64,000 nucleotides of DNA from Dastarcus helophoroides (lineage: Eukaryota > Arthropoda > Insecta > Coleoptera > Bothrideridae): contig CM053326.1 of the NCBI GenBank assembly GCA_028583605.1, positions 29,867,431-29,931,430 on the forward strand, given 5' to 3'. Below, one piece after another: positions 27,235 to 38,326 of the stretch; positions within the stretch are counted from its first letter, which is position 1; each line of letters starts with the position of its first letter. Position numbers and translations under genes: made by a program. The notes beneath the pieces were generated by a model. It did not search any database. It had not been told where the DNA came from and saw only the letters and a list, made by a program, of their open reading frames with translations.

Positions 27235-27700
27235 TTCATTTTTTTGTTGAAAATTACTACTTTATGTCGACCTTCTTCTTCATATTTTGATTTTTGCATT
27301 TTTTCCCTTTTTTATTTTTAAACTTGGACTTTTTCTAGATATTGTTTTTTAATTTTTACCATGTCTCGAATATATTTTTTCTTAAAATTTCAAGCCTATA
27401 ATCGAAAATTCAAGTCTTCGTTTCCACTTTAAAACATGGTGGATTTGACTCTGAATTTATTCCTTAAAATTTCAATTTTCTTAACATAAACTATAGGTTT
27501 TTGCGAAACTACATTCTTTTTCTCAAAATTCATAGCTTTAGTTGTTTCTTTCCACTTTCCCTAAAAATTTTGACTTTTATTCACAATGTCGACATTAATT
27601 TCAATATTTCGATTAATTTTTTAATACATATTTCGAGTTTCAAGCGATTTTTTTTATAAATATAAAAATTTTTATGCAAAATTTCAAAGTTAATTTCATA
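27235..27700. repeat. AT-rich array (T-rich on + strand)
   Basis: Words such as AATTTTGACTTTTATTCAC and TTAAAATTTCAAGCC. It runs into the foldback element at 27.7 kb. Confidence 0.5.
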
Positions 27701-27702
27701 TT

Positions 27703-28025
27703 TCGAAGCCATAATTTTGGTGCCACGGACTAATCCTTGGTTATCTTCAAACATTGTCCCCTGAAACCAAGAAAGATTAGAAAACACTACAAAGGTTGCT
27801 CTTTAGAGCAACCATTGTTGTTTGCTTTGTTGTTGCTCTTTAGAGCAATCTTTTTTGTGTTTTTTAATTTTTCTTGGTTTCAGGGGACAATTTTTGAAGA
27901 TAACCAAGGATTAGTCCGTTGCACCAAAATTATGGCTTCGCAACAACAAAGCAAACAACAAAGGTTGCTCTTTAGAGTATTTTCTAATCTTTCTTGGTTT
28001 CAGGGGACAAGATGTATTTCAATTT
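27703..28025. mobile_element. Compound foldback element of the same family (copy F4), three modules
   Basis: An inverted pair of about 85 bp (27703-27790 and 27870-27955) begins with CGAAGCCATAATTTTGGTGC and its reverse complement. It contains CACGGACTAATCCTTGGTTA and TTGTCCCCTGAAACCAAG. A third partial arm follows (27955-28025, ending in TTTCAGGGGACAAGATGTAT). The loop has GGTTGCTCTTTAGAGCAACC palindromes. The CUGAAGA/GAAAC region is deleted, so no ribozyme fold is possible in this copy. Confidence 0.6.
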
Positions 28026-29296
28026 TTCATATTTCGAACTTTTTACTTAACTGCCGGTTATTAACTTAAATTTTCGAACAAATTTTTGTTTTGAAAACCT
28101 TGACTTTTTTCCTATAATTTTCGAGTTAAAACTCAAAATTTTCTTTTATAAATTTCGAGTATTTTAAATTTTATTTTTTTTTTTTATTGAAACTTTACAC
28201 TGTCTATTGCTTTTTTCAACTTATTTTGCAATTTTTCACTTTCTTTTTTCGAAACTTATATTTTGGTTACAGAATTTTGCGTTTACCTTAAAAACCAAGT
28301 TTATTTTTGTTAAAGTTTCGATTTTAAACTCGAAATTTGGTTTTTTTTAATGATTTTGACTTTTCTTTTTTCGAATTTTCTACGTTAATTTTGAAATGTC
28401 GACGTTCATCTCGAAATGTGGGCATTTTTTTTCTAAAAATTATGAGTTCTCCTTCGAAATATCGATTATTTTCTTAAAATTCACTTCTACTATTTATTTC
28501 TCTTTACTAAAAAAAACATTTCCCACTTTTCTCCAAATTTTTGATTGTTTACTCGACATTTTTCGAGAAAATTTTTGTTTCGCATAATTAATCAGTTTAA
28601 ACTTAAAATTATTTTTATAAATTTTAAGGTTTTTGATTTTTTTTATAATTCCAAGTTAATATTTTCAAATTCTTGATTTTTTTCAATTTTCTCTTTGGAT
28701 CGAAATTTTAATTTTAGTCAGAAAATTGTATATCTCGAAAATCAAACTTTTTTCTGCAAAATTTTGATTTTAGTCACAAATTTTTGGGTGTACCTCGAAT
28801 AGTAAAGTTTTTATTTTTCAAAATCTCGATTTTATATTCACAATTGGTGGTTTTTTAAAAAACAATTTTGACTTTGGTTTTATTGGAAATTGGATTTCAA
28901 TGTTGAAACCTTGTCTTGAAATACAGAGATATTTTTTTCTAGAAATTATGAATTTTGTTTCGAAACATCGAATATTCTCTATAAATTTGCATTTTTGCTA
29001 TCTTTCAGTTTTTTACAAATTACCCATTTTTCTCGAAATTTATTCATATTTCCAACTTTTCACTAAACTTTCGATTGTTAACTTAAAATTTCGAGAAAAT
29101 TTTTGTTTTGAAAACTTTGATTTCTGTCCCATAGTCCAAGTTTAAACTCAACATTCTTTTTTACAAATTTCGCAATTTTTTAAATTATGAATTTTTTGAT
29201 AATTCCAAGTTTACATTTTCAATTTTTCGGCTGTTTTGCCCTGTTTATAAATCCTGATTTTTTTAATCTTCCCATTTCATTAGCAAAACTTCGAAC
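28026..29296. repeat. AT-rich array (T-rich on + strand)
   Basis: About 1.3 kb of TTTTTCTCGAAATTT- and AATTTTGACTTTT-type words, interrupted by the solo LTR at 29,301. Confidence 0.6.
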
Positions 29297-29300
29297 ATAT

Positions 29301-29663
29301 TGTTACGGGCTATACTCGTTTCGAATGATTACCACATGAATTGTAAAACACTTTATTTCTAAACTGAACTCGGAACACTACAATTGCCATCCACCAACTT
29401 ATTCATTCTTCTTCTAACTAACTTGACTAACCAGCTTCACTGACTAACTGACTGACTGACTAACTGACTCGAGGAAAAGGCGACCGCCTTATATAGTTTT
29501 TGCTTCCGGGTTCTAGAAAAATACAGCAGATAAGGTTTATCGTTTGCCGAAATTTCTGGAACGCTTATCTGCCGTTTGCTTCATTATCGCGGCCATTTTC
29601 CCTTATCAGATCTTTCTAGAAAATTTTCTTAGATTCTAAATTCTACAATTACATTTCGTTAAA
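29301..29663 (-). mobile_element. Solo LTR (Ty3/gypsy), TSD ATAT
   Basis: Same family as 15938-16318 and 30775-31149, with shared GACTCGAGGAAAAGGCGACC and GCTTATCTGCCGTTTGCTTC. ATAT flanks both ends (29297-29300 and 29664-29667), a perfect 4-bp TSD. The interior has an ACTG-rich microsatellite-like run (ACTGACTGACTGACTAACTG). Confidence 0.8.
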
Positions 29664-29667
29664 ATAT

Positions 29668-29955
29668 TTTGAGTGTTTTTCTTTGCCTTAAAGTGCAAAC
29701 ATTTCTTTTCTAGAAATTATGGACATTTTTTCTCTTAAAATTGACACTTCTGGTACCTATTAATTTCGTTTTATAAAAAATAACTAGAAATTTATTAAAA
29801 AATATCTCGAATTTTTAGGTTAAACTCGAAATTTCGGGATAAATACCAGATTTCGTAAAAATAAAAGTTAAAATATCTAATACAAGTCCAAATGGGGGTT
29901 TAAAAACGAAATTTTCCTAGGAAAAGTAAGATTGAAAGTGTAAATTTGGTAAATT
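29668..29955. repeat. AT-rich array segment
   Basis: Continuation of the array after the LTR, mixed orientation. Confidence 0.4.
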
Positions 29956-30517
29956 TGGACTGCCGACAGAAGTGAAAACTTAAAACTAGGAAATAACAGT
30001 GACAAAATTTTTCCCGATGTTATTGAATATACAGTAATTTAATTCTTCCTGGACTAACTCAAAATGTTTAAATCTTTTGATCTGCGGGTTATGTACCAAA
30101 AATTGTATATCACTTACATTAAATTTAGGTGACAGGCGACTAATACTAGCTAACCTTGATCCTGGTGTTATCTGAATATTTCCATCTATTCATCGTGATA
30201 TTATTCAATGTATTCATCACAATTATGCTGTAGTTAATTCTCTCATTTTAAAACAGCAAAAATATACTCTGCCATTTCATACTTTACAAGAAATAACTGG
30301 GTCACAAAAGCACAAAATCAAAACATTTAACTGTGAGTGTTGATATATTACTCAAATCAAGATATTTAATGAAGATTTTAAGAGACAGAATAGGAATAAT
30401 TATAATAATAATCAAATCAAAACACAATTTAAACAATTATGGTGTACACATTTTTGCATAATCAATTTTATTTCAGGGGTACGGTTAGATTATCAGGCCA
30501 GTTTAGCTTTCAGCTTA
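29956..30517. other. No feature recognised
   Basis: I see no ORF or terminal repeat. It may be unique sequence. Confidence 0.35.
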
Positions 30518-30600
30518 AGCTGGCATGGTCCAGCGGCCTAGAAGGTATGCTGCTTTTTCGTGCGTGGCGGGGGCGAGTTCGAGCTTCGCTGCTGATCCTC
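30518..30600 (+). repeat. tRNA-derived SINE head or tRNA pseudogene
   Basis: An A-box-like TGGTCCAGCGG (30526-30536) and a B-box-like AGTTCGAGCTTC (30576-30587) are spaced about 50 bp apart, as in tRNA genes, within GC-rich sequence standing out from its surroundings. The acceptor arms do not pair well and the tail is not identified. This suggests a tRNA-derived SINE head rather than a functional tRNA. Confidence 0.4.
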
Positions 30601-30774
30601 GCAGTTCTGTTTATAGGTACATGTACCCACGAGACATTAGAGCATGTGGCTAGTTCAAATTAACGCTATTGGTAACGCAAAAATATTCGTTTTTTCCCTA
30701 TCTTTAGTCGCTCTACGCGCCCAAAGAAGTTTTCACTTCAAAAAAATTAAAGTTTATACAAAAGAAATGAATAT

Positions 30775-31149
30775 TGTTACGTGCGTTATCGGTTCGAATT
30801 GATACACGTGATAGATTATACCCACTTTATTACTGAACTCAACTTGGATCACCACAATTGACAATTAACTCACTTATTATTGACTTCTACTAACTCACTA
30901 ATTGCACTGGCTTCTAACTGACTGACTCGAGGGAAAGCTGACCGCCTTTTTATAGTTTTGGCCCCCGGCTTCCAGAATTTTCGGCAGATAAGGCTTATCG
31001 GATGCCGAAATTTCTGGAACGCTTATCTGCCGTTTGTTTCGTTATCGCGGCCGCTTTCCCCTTATCAGAACCTTCTAGAAACTTTTTTTATTTACTAAAT
31101 TCTACAATTCTATTCTAAATCCTATTTCATCTTTTTACATTGCGTTGCA
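30775..31149 (-). mobile_element. Solo LTR (Ty3/gypsy), TSD ATAT
   Basis: It starts TGTTACGTGCGTTATCGG and ends GCGTTGCA on the + strand. ATAT is duplicated at 30771-30774 and 31150-31153. It inserted into the terminus of the small PLE, so it is younger than that PLE copy. Confidence 0.82.
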
Positions 31150-31503
31150 ATATAATAACGAAGGCTTCCACGGCAAGAGTCAGTATAGGATATACTTCTT
31201 CCGGGATTGGACCGTGTCAAAGAACTACTAAAAGTGTTCAACGTTTCGCCCACCATCGTAGGAACCATCGCATGAAAAATAAAATCCAAGGAAATATAAA
31301 ATGAAAAAAGGCCAATTTAAAAGCATCAGAGCACGGTACTTCAGTATGTCCACCATACCAGAGGCGAAACTCTTCTGAATTGAAAATTTTGTACAAAGGA
31401 TAAGAGAGTTTAGACAGAAGAGCACGGTAACTCAGTATGTCCACCATACCAAAGGCGAAACTCTTCTGTATCTTCTGTATTTATTTTTCTTTTATTGTTT
31501 CTT

Positions 31504-31549
31504 TGTTCCTGAAGAAGCCCCCTACGATGGTGGGCGAAACATCAAACAC
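31504..31549 (+). ncRNA. Hammerhead-like motif at PLE copy A terminus (decayed)
   Basis: UGUUC, CUGAAGA, A, stem II GCCC...GGGC, GAAAC are present. The cleavage triplet is AUC and the 3' stem I strand is AAACA, which breaks one pair of the UGUUC/GAACA stem seen in other copies. Confidence 0.4.
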
Positions 31550-31624
31550 TTTTAGTAGTTCTTTGATACGGTCCAATCCCGGAAGAAGTATATCCTGTAC
31601 AAAAGAAATGAGCAATTTTGGTAG

Positions 31625-32330
31625 GAAAGTTAAAATTTAGAAATTAACTTTCGAAGGTAAAGTTAAAATTTCTAGTTAAATATGAAAAATTTAATCGAAA
31701 AAACTTTGGGAAGTTAAAAAGAGAAACAGAGTTAAACCTTAACTGCAATAAATTCACTAAAAGTGAACTCACTTTTTCCTGACAAAATTCGTGAAACAGG
31801 TTGATTATTTTAAAAGTAATAGTTAATCAACTTTCGTGGTTAAAAGTTAACATTTCTATATGTGTCGAAATTGCAGATTAATATAAAAAACTTGTCCAAA
31901 TTTCCATAATAGTGGAGCGACATTTTTAATGTTTAAAAAAAAACTTTTAATTTCTATTTTTAAATCGACATTCTGTGAAAAATAAAAATTTCGAGCAAAA
32001 AAAATTATAATCTTTTCTTTAGAAAAAAGTTTAGTATTAAAAAATCGTGTTTACACCCACGTTTGGGAAAAAAGTTAAAATCTCAAAGTTTCAGAATTTT
32101 GAAAATAAAAACGATATTAAAAAAATTATAAAATTCTATGAAACTACTAAACTTTCAAGACATTTGAAAAAATCGAAGTTAAAGTCGACATGTCAGATTT
32201 AAAGTTGAAGCTGTCATGAAAACAGAAATTTAGATATCAAAGTTATTTCAAGAAAAAACAAATCAAGAAATTCCTAGCTTAATGTCGATATTATAGACCA
32301 ACAAGCATTGGAAAAATTTTGGCATTTATA
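31625..32330. repeat. AT-rich array (purine-rich on + strand)
   Basis: Words such as AAAGTTAAAATTTCTAG and GAAAAATAAAAATTTCGAGC, directly downstream of the short PLE. Confidence 0.5.
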
Positions 32331-32865
32331 AATAGTATGTTGTTTTTTAGTAGTAAAAGCAAAACATTTCCGGACGACAATGTAAATTGTGACCGAGGCT
32401 GAAAAACATCGAAGTCAGGAAATGTGCTTTCATTTCAAGGCACACATACTAATTTTCCTGAAATCGTAATCAATATTACTTAAATTTTGGATTTTTAATA
32501 ATTCATGACTTTTTCGTTGTCATTTAATTTTCCATGAAATCGTTTAAAATGTTTATGAAACTCGTGACTGTGTTGATAATGTTTCAGGTAAAAAGCATTT
32601 ATTCTTAATTCGCAATAAGTCAATGACTAACACAGTTTATGAGATATCCACGGATTGCGCTAAAATGTTCGATTCCAACCTCAATTACTGTCTTGCGTGC
32701 AATTTAATAAACCTCTGCTAGCTCCAAAACTATTTATCTAAATGAAATAATGTAAAATACAAATTTGATGCGCATTCTATTTTTCGACTAGATCAAGTTT
32801 TTTAATTGAAAAAAATTAATACCATATGGGTCCAAAAGCTTTATATTTGTTCATAAAATATTTTT
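32331..32865. other. No feature recognised
   Basis: Mixed-composition intergenic or intronic sequence. No ORF, terminal repeat or RNA gene seen. Confidence 0.35.
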
Positions 32866-32869
32866 TTCT

Positions 32870-33345
32870 TGATAACTATTACGATATTGAAAAAAACCTG
32901 CAGTTTTCTGATAATTTATGACCCAATATCTACTAACCCTATTAAAATATAAATTTTATCTTTAGGAACCTAGAAGGATCAAGGGGGGAGCGGTCATTTC
33001 TTACACATTTTGAGCTCTATTTTTTAAACCATTGAAGCAAACCAAAAAATTATTTTAGGATCCTTAAAGGTAGCTCTTTTAAATGATACCTCACAAAATA
33101 TATTAACTAAATCTTGATTTTTCGGTGACCAAATTAACCGTCCCATTTTATTATAAAATATTGTCTTTTTCTAATCGTCGGCTGGCGTTATTTGCGTGGG
33201 TAATCGAAAACTAATGATGTGCAAAATTTTGAATTTCTGTGTTACATAGTTTTCGAGGAAAATCTCTTTGTGACAGACGGACCGACCTACACTAAATGAG
33301 ATTATAAACGTTCCTTTTTTTTCCTTTTAAGGCACGGAGCCCTAA
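32870..33345 (-). repeat. Dispersed repeat, copy 2 (inverted relative of 9.72-10.21 kb)
   Basis: On the - strand it begins GGGCTCCGTGCCTTAAAAGG and contains GTTTTCGATTACCCACGC, parallel to the copy at 9.7 kb. CTTTGTGACAGACGGACCGA on the + strand is the inverted TCCGTCCGTTTGTCACAAAG block. Confidence 0.5.
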
Positions 33346-33708
33346 AAATCCTGAAATTCTAGGAAGCTATTAAACTTGAAAGTGTTAAAGTAATACTTTG
33401 AGAAAAAGGAATCTAATTTAAAGTTCAAATTTTGGGAAAAAAGACTGTTTAGACTAAAATCGAAATAAAAAATGAGACTTCAACAAAAAATTCACAATAT
33501 CCGAATTTAAACGTGAAAATTCTGGAGAATTAAAGAGGACATAAAGACCGAAATATCGAAACGTAAGTATACGAGGGAGAGTCGATAATAAATATGACTG
33601 ACGAGTTTATAACCTCAACATTTCTATGATAATAAAGGCTTCCACGGCTAGAGTCAGTACAGGATATACTTCTTCCGGGATTGGACCTTGTCAAAAAACT
33701 ACTAAAAG

Positions 33709-33753
33709 TGTTCGACGTTTCACCTACCATCGCAGGGGGCTTCTTCAGGAACA
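33709..33753 (-). ncRNA. Hammerhead-like motif, PLE copy B left terminus
   Basis: On the - strand: UGUUC, CUGAAGA, A, GCC...GGU, GAAAC, GUC, GAACA. Stem I UGUUC/GAACA is intact at 5 bp. Stem II is shortened relative to the other copies. Confidence 0.45.
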
Positions 33754-33991
33754 AAGAAACAATAAATGAAAAATAAAATACAAGGAAATATACAAAATGA
33801 AAAAAAAGCCAATTTCAAAACGTCAGAGCACGTGTATGTCCATCATACCAGGAGCGAAACTCTTCTAAATTGAAAATTTGGTACAAATGATAAGAAAGTT
33901 TAGACAGAAGAGTATGTTCATCATACCAGAGGCGAAACTCTTCTGAGAGGAAAGAAAGAAAGGAAATTGTATATACCATTCGCCTGCGCGA

Positions 33992-34424
33992 TTACTCCAG
34001 AAGGTTTCCGATGGTAGGAAAGCATGTAACCGTCGTCTCTGTTGATGTTTTTGGGAAACCTTTGGATTTCAATGGCCTCGCATATCTTCCTATTATAGTA
34101 ATTGGGAATATTGGATACAATTGAAATATTATCAAAAACAATCTTATGTCCGTTCTCATGTTGATGTTCTGCAATGGCTGACTGCGAAAAAAACCCAGAC
34201 TAAAGACATCTTTGGTGCTATTCCCGTTTTAAATGATCGCCGATGTACACTGAACCACAAGAACAAGGAACCCGGTACACACCATTAGAACGAAAGGATG
34301 AAATTTTATCTTTGGGAGATGGGAGAAGCTGTTGGATTTTTGAGGATGATGAAAAAATGGGTTTAATGTTGTGTTTTCTCAATAATTTTTGGATTTGATC
34401 TGTTACTCCGTGAACATTTTTCAT
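33992..34424 (-). pseudogene. PLE C-terminal fragment with GIY-YIG endonuclease remains
   Basis: - strand frames give QIQKLLRKHNIKPIFSSSSK, NGVYRVPCSCGSVYIGDHLK and AEHQHENGHKIVFDN-like sequence. VPCSCGSVYIG is the GIY-YIG N-terminal motif. It is preserved in one frame here, whereas the 41-kb copy is frameshifted at this point. A deletion removes the rest of the GIY-YIG domain. Confidence 0.7.
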
Positions 34425-34468
34425 TTTTGTATATTTCCTTGTATTTTGTTATTCATATATTGTTTCTT

Positions 34469-34512
34469 TGTTCCTGAAGAAGTCCCCTACGATGATGGGC
34501 GAAACGTGGAAC
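34469..34512 (+). ncRNA. Hammerhead-like motif, PLE copy B right terminus
   Basis: UGUUC, CUGAAGA, A, GUCCCC...GAUGGGC, GAAAC, GUG, GAACA. Stem I is intact. The nucleotide before the expected cleavage site is G instead of C, which would be inactivating. Confidence 0.4.
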
Positions 34513-34577
34513 ACTTTTAGTAGTTCTTTGACACGGTCCAATCCCGGAAGAAGTATATCCTGTACTCAACATTTCTA

Positions 34578-35219
34578 ATTCTAAAGAGAATGGTCTTAGA
34601 ATTTTATGTTTGGTCTATGTGAGTTCAAAATGGTCATATATTTAACTCACATTTTTTCTAGTTTTGGAAGACAATGCTACATCAAAATCAAAGGTAAATT
34701 TAAATTAATCAAAGGAGCAAGATGCGGGTAAAATTCAACTTGCGTAACGAGTTTAAATTCAAAGGTGCGTTTATTCTAATCAAAATAAGCCGAAACCGCT
34801 TTTTTCGATTCATTAATAATCACCTTGGGCCAAAATCCAAGCAAAATACCAAAATGTCAATTCGCAATTGAAACGCGATCTGGTTTTTGCGTAATACCGT
34901 GCAAATTCAGGTCAATATATTATGGCATTATGGCAAAGTGTATGTGTGTATTCACCTGTAGATCTGAAATAGAAAGCTGAGAGATAAACGGTTTTAATTG
35001 AAGGGAAAGACACGAGAATGGAACGCTCGGACTATTTTGCCGATGAGAAACAATCGTTAGCTGGTGGAAGTCATAAAATATCATGGGTAATTATAAGTGT
35101 TTTGTAATGCACGTCGATTTTTAATCGAGTTGTACCATGCCTGGTCAATTAACATATGGTGGATGAAGGCCACTGTTACGCATAGTTTCAAGTATTTCCC
35201 CAGCTTTCACACCTTCGCA
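34578..35219. other. No feature recognised
   Basis: Sequence of more normal composition between the PLE and the next array. I see no gene. Confidence 0.35.
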
Positions 35220-36560
35220 CTTGAGGAGACAGGTTCTTCGACTTGAACTCTCAACTTCCAGAAAAAAGTCAAATTTCCGGAAAAACCCAAAATGTTCATC
35301 TAAAACAACTCCAAATTTCTGAACAATATTTTTGCTGACATTCAGACTCTAAAGTTGAAATTTCGCATTTAAATTCAGACTTTGGAAAAATTTCAATACT
35401 GCTACAAATGCTTCTCCTAATTTCAAGTTTCAAGTTTGTGTTAAACTATCGATATTAAAGTAAAAAATTGATATAGAAATCTTGACCCCTGAAACCAAGA
35501 ATTACAAAACACGAAAACATTTGCTTTTGTGACTTTTAATCTTTTTTGGTTTCAGGGGACAAGATTTGTATATCAATTTTTAAAGGTAACCAAGAATCAG
35601 TCCGTTAGACCAAAAAAAAGATTAATGTCACATTTCATGTTTAAGCCGGCATAAGTTGGAAGATTTAAAATCAACGTAATGGTGATGCTAAATCATTAGT
35701 TCATCCCCTGTCAAAGGTGGTTCAACGTGCCTAAAAAAGTTCTCACTTCAGACAAAACATGAAGCGTGATGGCGATGCTAAACGATCAGTTTACCATCAA
35801 TCAAAAGTCCCTCAATGTGTTTAGAAAAATTTTCCCTTCACAAATATCATTTTTAAATTTTATATTTAAAATCTGAACTAGAAATGTTGGGAAAAGGAGT
35901 TGAGAATTGAAGAAAACACTTAATTATTCTTATTAAATTTTTTTTCTGCAATTTTTGACTTATATTGTATTTAAATCAGAAATTCGAATTTCGAATATTC
36001 AGTTCTTACTAAAAATTTGTAATCTAAGGACTAGAAATTTTGCTAAAACATTTAACATGTGAACATTATTTGGGAAATTTCAAAGTCTTTCTATCAAAAA
36101 AGATTCAAAAAAAAATAAAATAAAAAAATTTATTTTCACAGAAGCTTTAAAACTAAATTTAAAGCGTTTAATTTTTAACTTAAAATTTTGACTTCACAGT
36201 CAAATTTTCGATTTTTGTCCCTCAAATTAAGGTAGGTAATAAAATGGAAACCTTACTGAAGAAATTTCGAGATAAAAATTGAAATTTTCATAGATAAGTT
36301 TGGAGAAAAAAAAACTCAAAATTTCTAGGGAAATCAAAATAATTTTGGAAACATTTGAAACCTTCTACAAAATATGAGAAATAATTTATTTTTTTATTTT
36401 ATAGATCTCGTCTTGAAAATGGAAATTTCATTATTTTGAAAATAATTCCACTCTTTTTGGACATTTTGACTTAAGAATAAAAAAAAGTTTTAAATAAAAC
36501 AAGGATATTAAGTTAAATTTTATTTCATAAAACTTCATCTCGAAAAAAAGTTTTGATATG
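35220..36560. repeat. AT-rich array (mostly purine-rich), interrupted by foldback copy F5
   Basis: Words such as AGAAAAAAGTCAAATTTCCG. At 35,675-35,830 there is a diverged tandem duplication of about 98 bp (TGGTGATGCTAAATCATTAG and TGGCGATGCTAAACGATCAG). Confidence 0.5.
35466..35625 (+). mobile_element. Short foldback family member (copy F5)
   Basis: Inverted arms ATCTTGACCCCTGAAACCAA and TTGGTTTCAGGGGACAAGAT lie around a short loop. These are followed by the leader in reverse orientation (AACCAAGAATCAGTCCGTTA) and an A-run. The ribozyme-like centre is deleted. The A-run at this end agrees with an RNA-mediated origin. Confidence 0.6.
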
Positions 36561-36979
36561 AAATAAAGTAAGGGTTGCTAATTTCACCCCCGTATAATGT
36601 AACAGGAGTATTGAAAAAATACCCGTGGTTAGTCCTTTGCGAGTGCACAAAAATTGCAGAATTTCAAATTTCTAGCTTTACTGAAATTTAAGAAAAAAAA
36701 TAAAAACTCAATTTTAGTCACCATCTTCTAAGGGTGATATCTCGGAAAGGGATGGCCTGAAGAAATTTTGTTATAGGAAAGACCCATCTTAATTTCATAC
36801 GAGCAATCACCTTCTGAATTTTGTCGCATGAATTTAGAAACACCCTGTACATTCGCGAATATTCGCATGTTTTTTAATATTCGCATTCGCATTCGCAAGT
36901 AATTATGTGAATATATTGCGAATGTATTTGGCATCAAAACGGGAAATTATTAATGGGATAATAATGCAACTGCTAAGGC
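36561..36979. repeat. Mixed repeat region with TTCGCA minisatellite
   Basis: Includes ACACCCTGTACATTCGCGAA and a short ATTCGCATTCGCATTCGCAA run. A similar TTCGCATTCGG run recurs at 39,010-39,050. Confidence 0.35.
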
Positions 36980-38280
36980 AGGGTTTCTTAAACTGTGGTT
37001 CATGGACCCTTGACGCATCTATATCATGATTTTGGGGGTCCATTAGTAACGTACCTAATAATTGATGCGGTAATTATCTAGTTACACCTAATAAAAAGTA
37101 TTTTTAATTCCCCTTTTTTTCTTCCTTCTCTTCTTTTTTTATTTTCTTTCTTATTAGCTAGAATAGGGTACTAGCGCGTCCTTCCCTGGTTCATACAACC
37201 AACCGAAAATTTATATTTTCACTACGGGATCCTTTTCCAAAAATTTTCATTTGTGCCTGAAAATTAGTCCTTTCTTGAAAATTTCTACATTATCTCAAAA
37301 TTTCGACTTTTTTCTAAAAATGAGTTTTTTTTTCACAAAATTTCTATTTTTTTTTCTTGATATTTCCAATTTCTTCTAAAATTCGAGCTTTTTTATCGAA
37401 ATCCGACTTTTTCAAAATTTCAACTTTTTATCTTTAAAATCCGTCGTTTTTGACTTTTTCTGAAAATTTCAATATTTTTTTAATTCATCTTTCAGCAAAT
37501 TTCGGCTTGAATATCAAACTTCGCCGTTTTTTCGAAATTTGATGGATCTTTTAATAAAAAAATAAAAATATTTAGAATAATACTTACTTGAAAATTAGCC
37601 GTTGAAAAATAAATATTAATTCTAAAAATGTCGACTCTATTTTCTTGAAATATCGACTTTTTCCCTAAAATTATCCTTAAAAAATCATCCTTTTTTTTGG
37701 AATTTCGTCAGAATTTGACTTTTTTTCGAAATTTGGGATTTTTTTCTCAAAATGTCGATATTTTCATTGAAATTTTTTTTTTTTTAATTTGTTTGGGTAT
37801 TTAGACCTTTCGATTTTTACCTCGAAAATCATCATTTTCTCTAGATTTTTAAATCTTGTAATTTTTTCAAAAGGTCAGGTTTTTTATTAAATCGATTTCT
37901 TGAAAATTTCCAGTTTATTCCAAAACTGTTTTTTCAAAATTATAATTCGTTTTTTTCTTAATTACTACTATAAAGTCGAGTTTTAAAAAAGCAGAATTTT
38001 TAGTATAAACTCAAAAATTTTGCTTTTTCCTCTCAAAATTGGACAATAATAAAGTTTTTCAATATTTCATAGAAATTTCGGTCTTTTTCTCGAAGTTTTG
38101 ATTGCCCGGAAATTTCAACCTGTTTCTCAAAATTAGTTCTATTCTTGAAGTTTAGACCAATTGTCTTATTCTTCAAGAATTTTCTACTTAAAATTGAGCT
38201 TTTTATCCAAAATTCGACTTTTTATTCAAATTTGTTCATTTTTTTCAGAATTAGATTAAAATTTTGCTAAAAACATAACA
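36980..38280. mobile_element. hAT-like left end with AT-rich array; right end not found
   Basis: CAGGGTTTCTTAAACTGTGG at 36,980 matches the common hAT terminus style (CAGxGGTTCTCAAACT). After about 240 bp it gives way to T-rich array (37,225-38,280). No matching GTTTAAGAAACCCTG was found downstream. The right end may have been deleted, or displaced by the insertions at 38.3-40.1 kb. Confidence 0.45.
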
Positions 38281-38326
38281 ATTTTGAGAATTATTCATGG
38301 TGAACTCTTACTGACCGGAAATATTA

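Larger units (their letters stand above)
30771..31598 (-). mobile_element. Short internally deleted Penelope-like element (copy A) with a later LTR insertion in its end
   Basis: The unit is flanked by a 13-bp direct repeat ACAAAAGAAATGA (30758-30770, 31599-31611), in the range of variable PLE TSDs. A solo LTR (30775-31149) sits just inside the left end. Remaining PLE sequence is about 450 bp: inverted termini (CGGGATTGGACCGTGTCAAA on the left, its reverse complement on the right) around two direct copies of a CAGTATGTCCACCATACC module. No RT or endonuclease is left. It is a miniature foldback PLE. Confidence 0.75.
33627..34564 (-). mobile_element. Penelope-like element, internally deleted (copy B), 13-bp TSD
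   Basis: Flanked by CTCAACATTTCTA on both sides (33614-33626, 34565-34577). Termini are inverted relative to each other. The left end is longer by about 35 bp (AATAAAGGCTTCCACGGC). A remnant of the C-terminal GIY-YIG region remains on the - strand, but the RT is gone. Confidence 0.8.

Noticed and set aside
26866..27299. 80-codon + and 101-codon - frames near 27 kb
   Set aside because: No recognisable motif. The two overlap on opposite strands and run into array DNA.
30439..30663. 74-codon + frame at 30.4 kb
   Set aside because: It overlaps the tRNA-like A/B box segment, which explains its GC-richer composition better.
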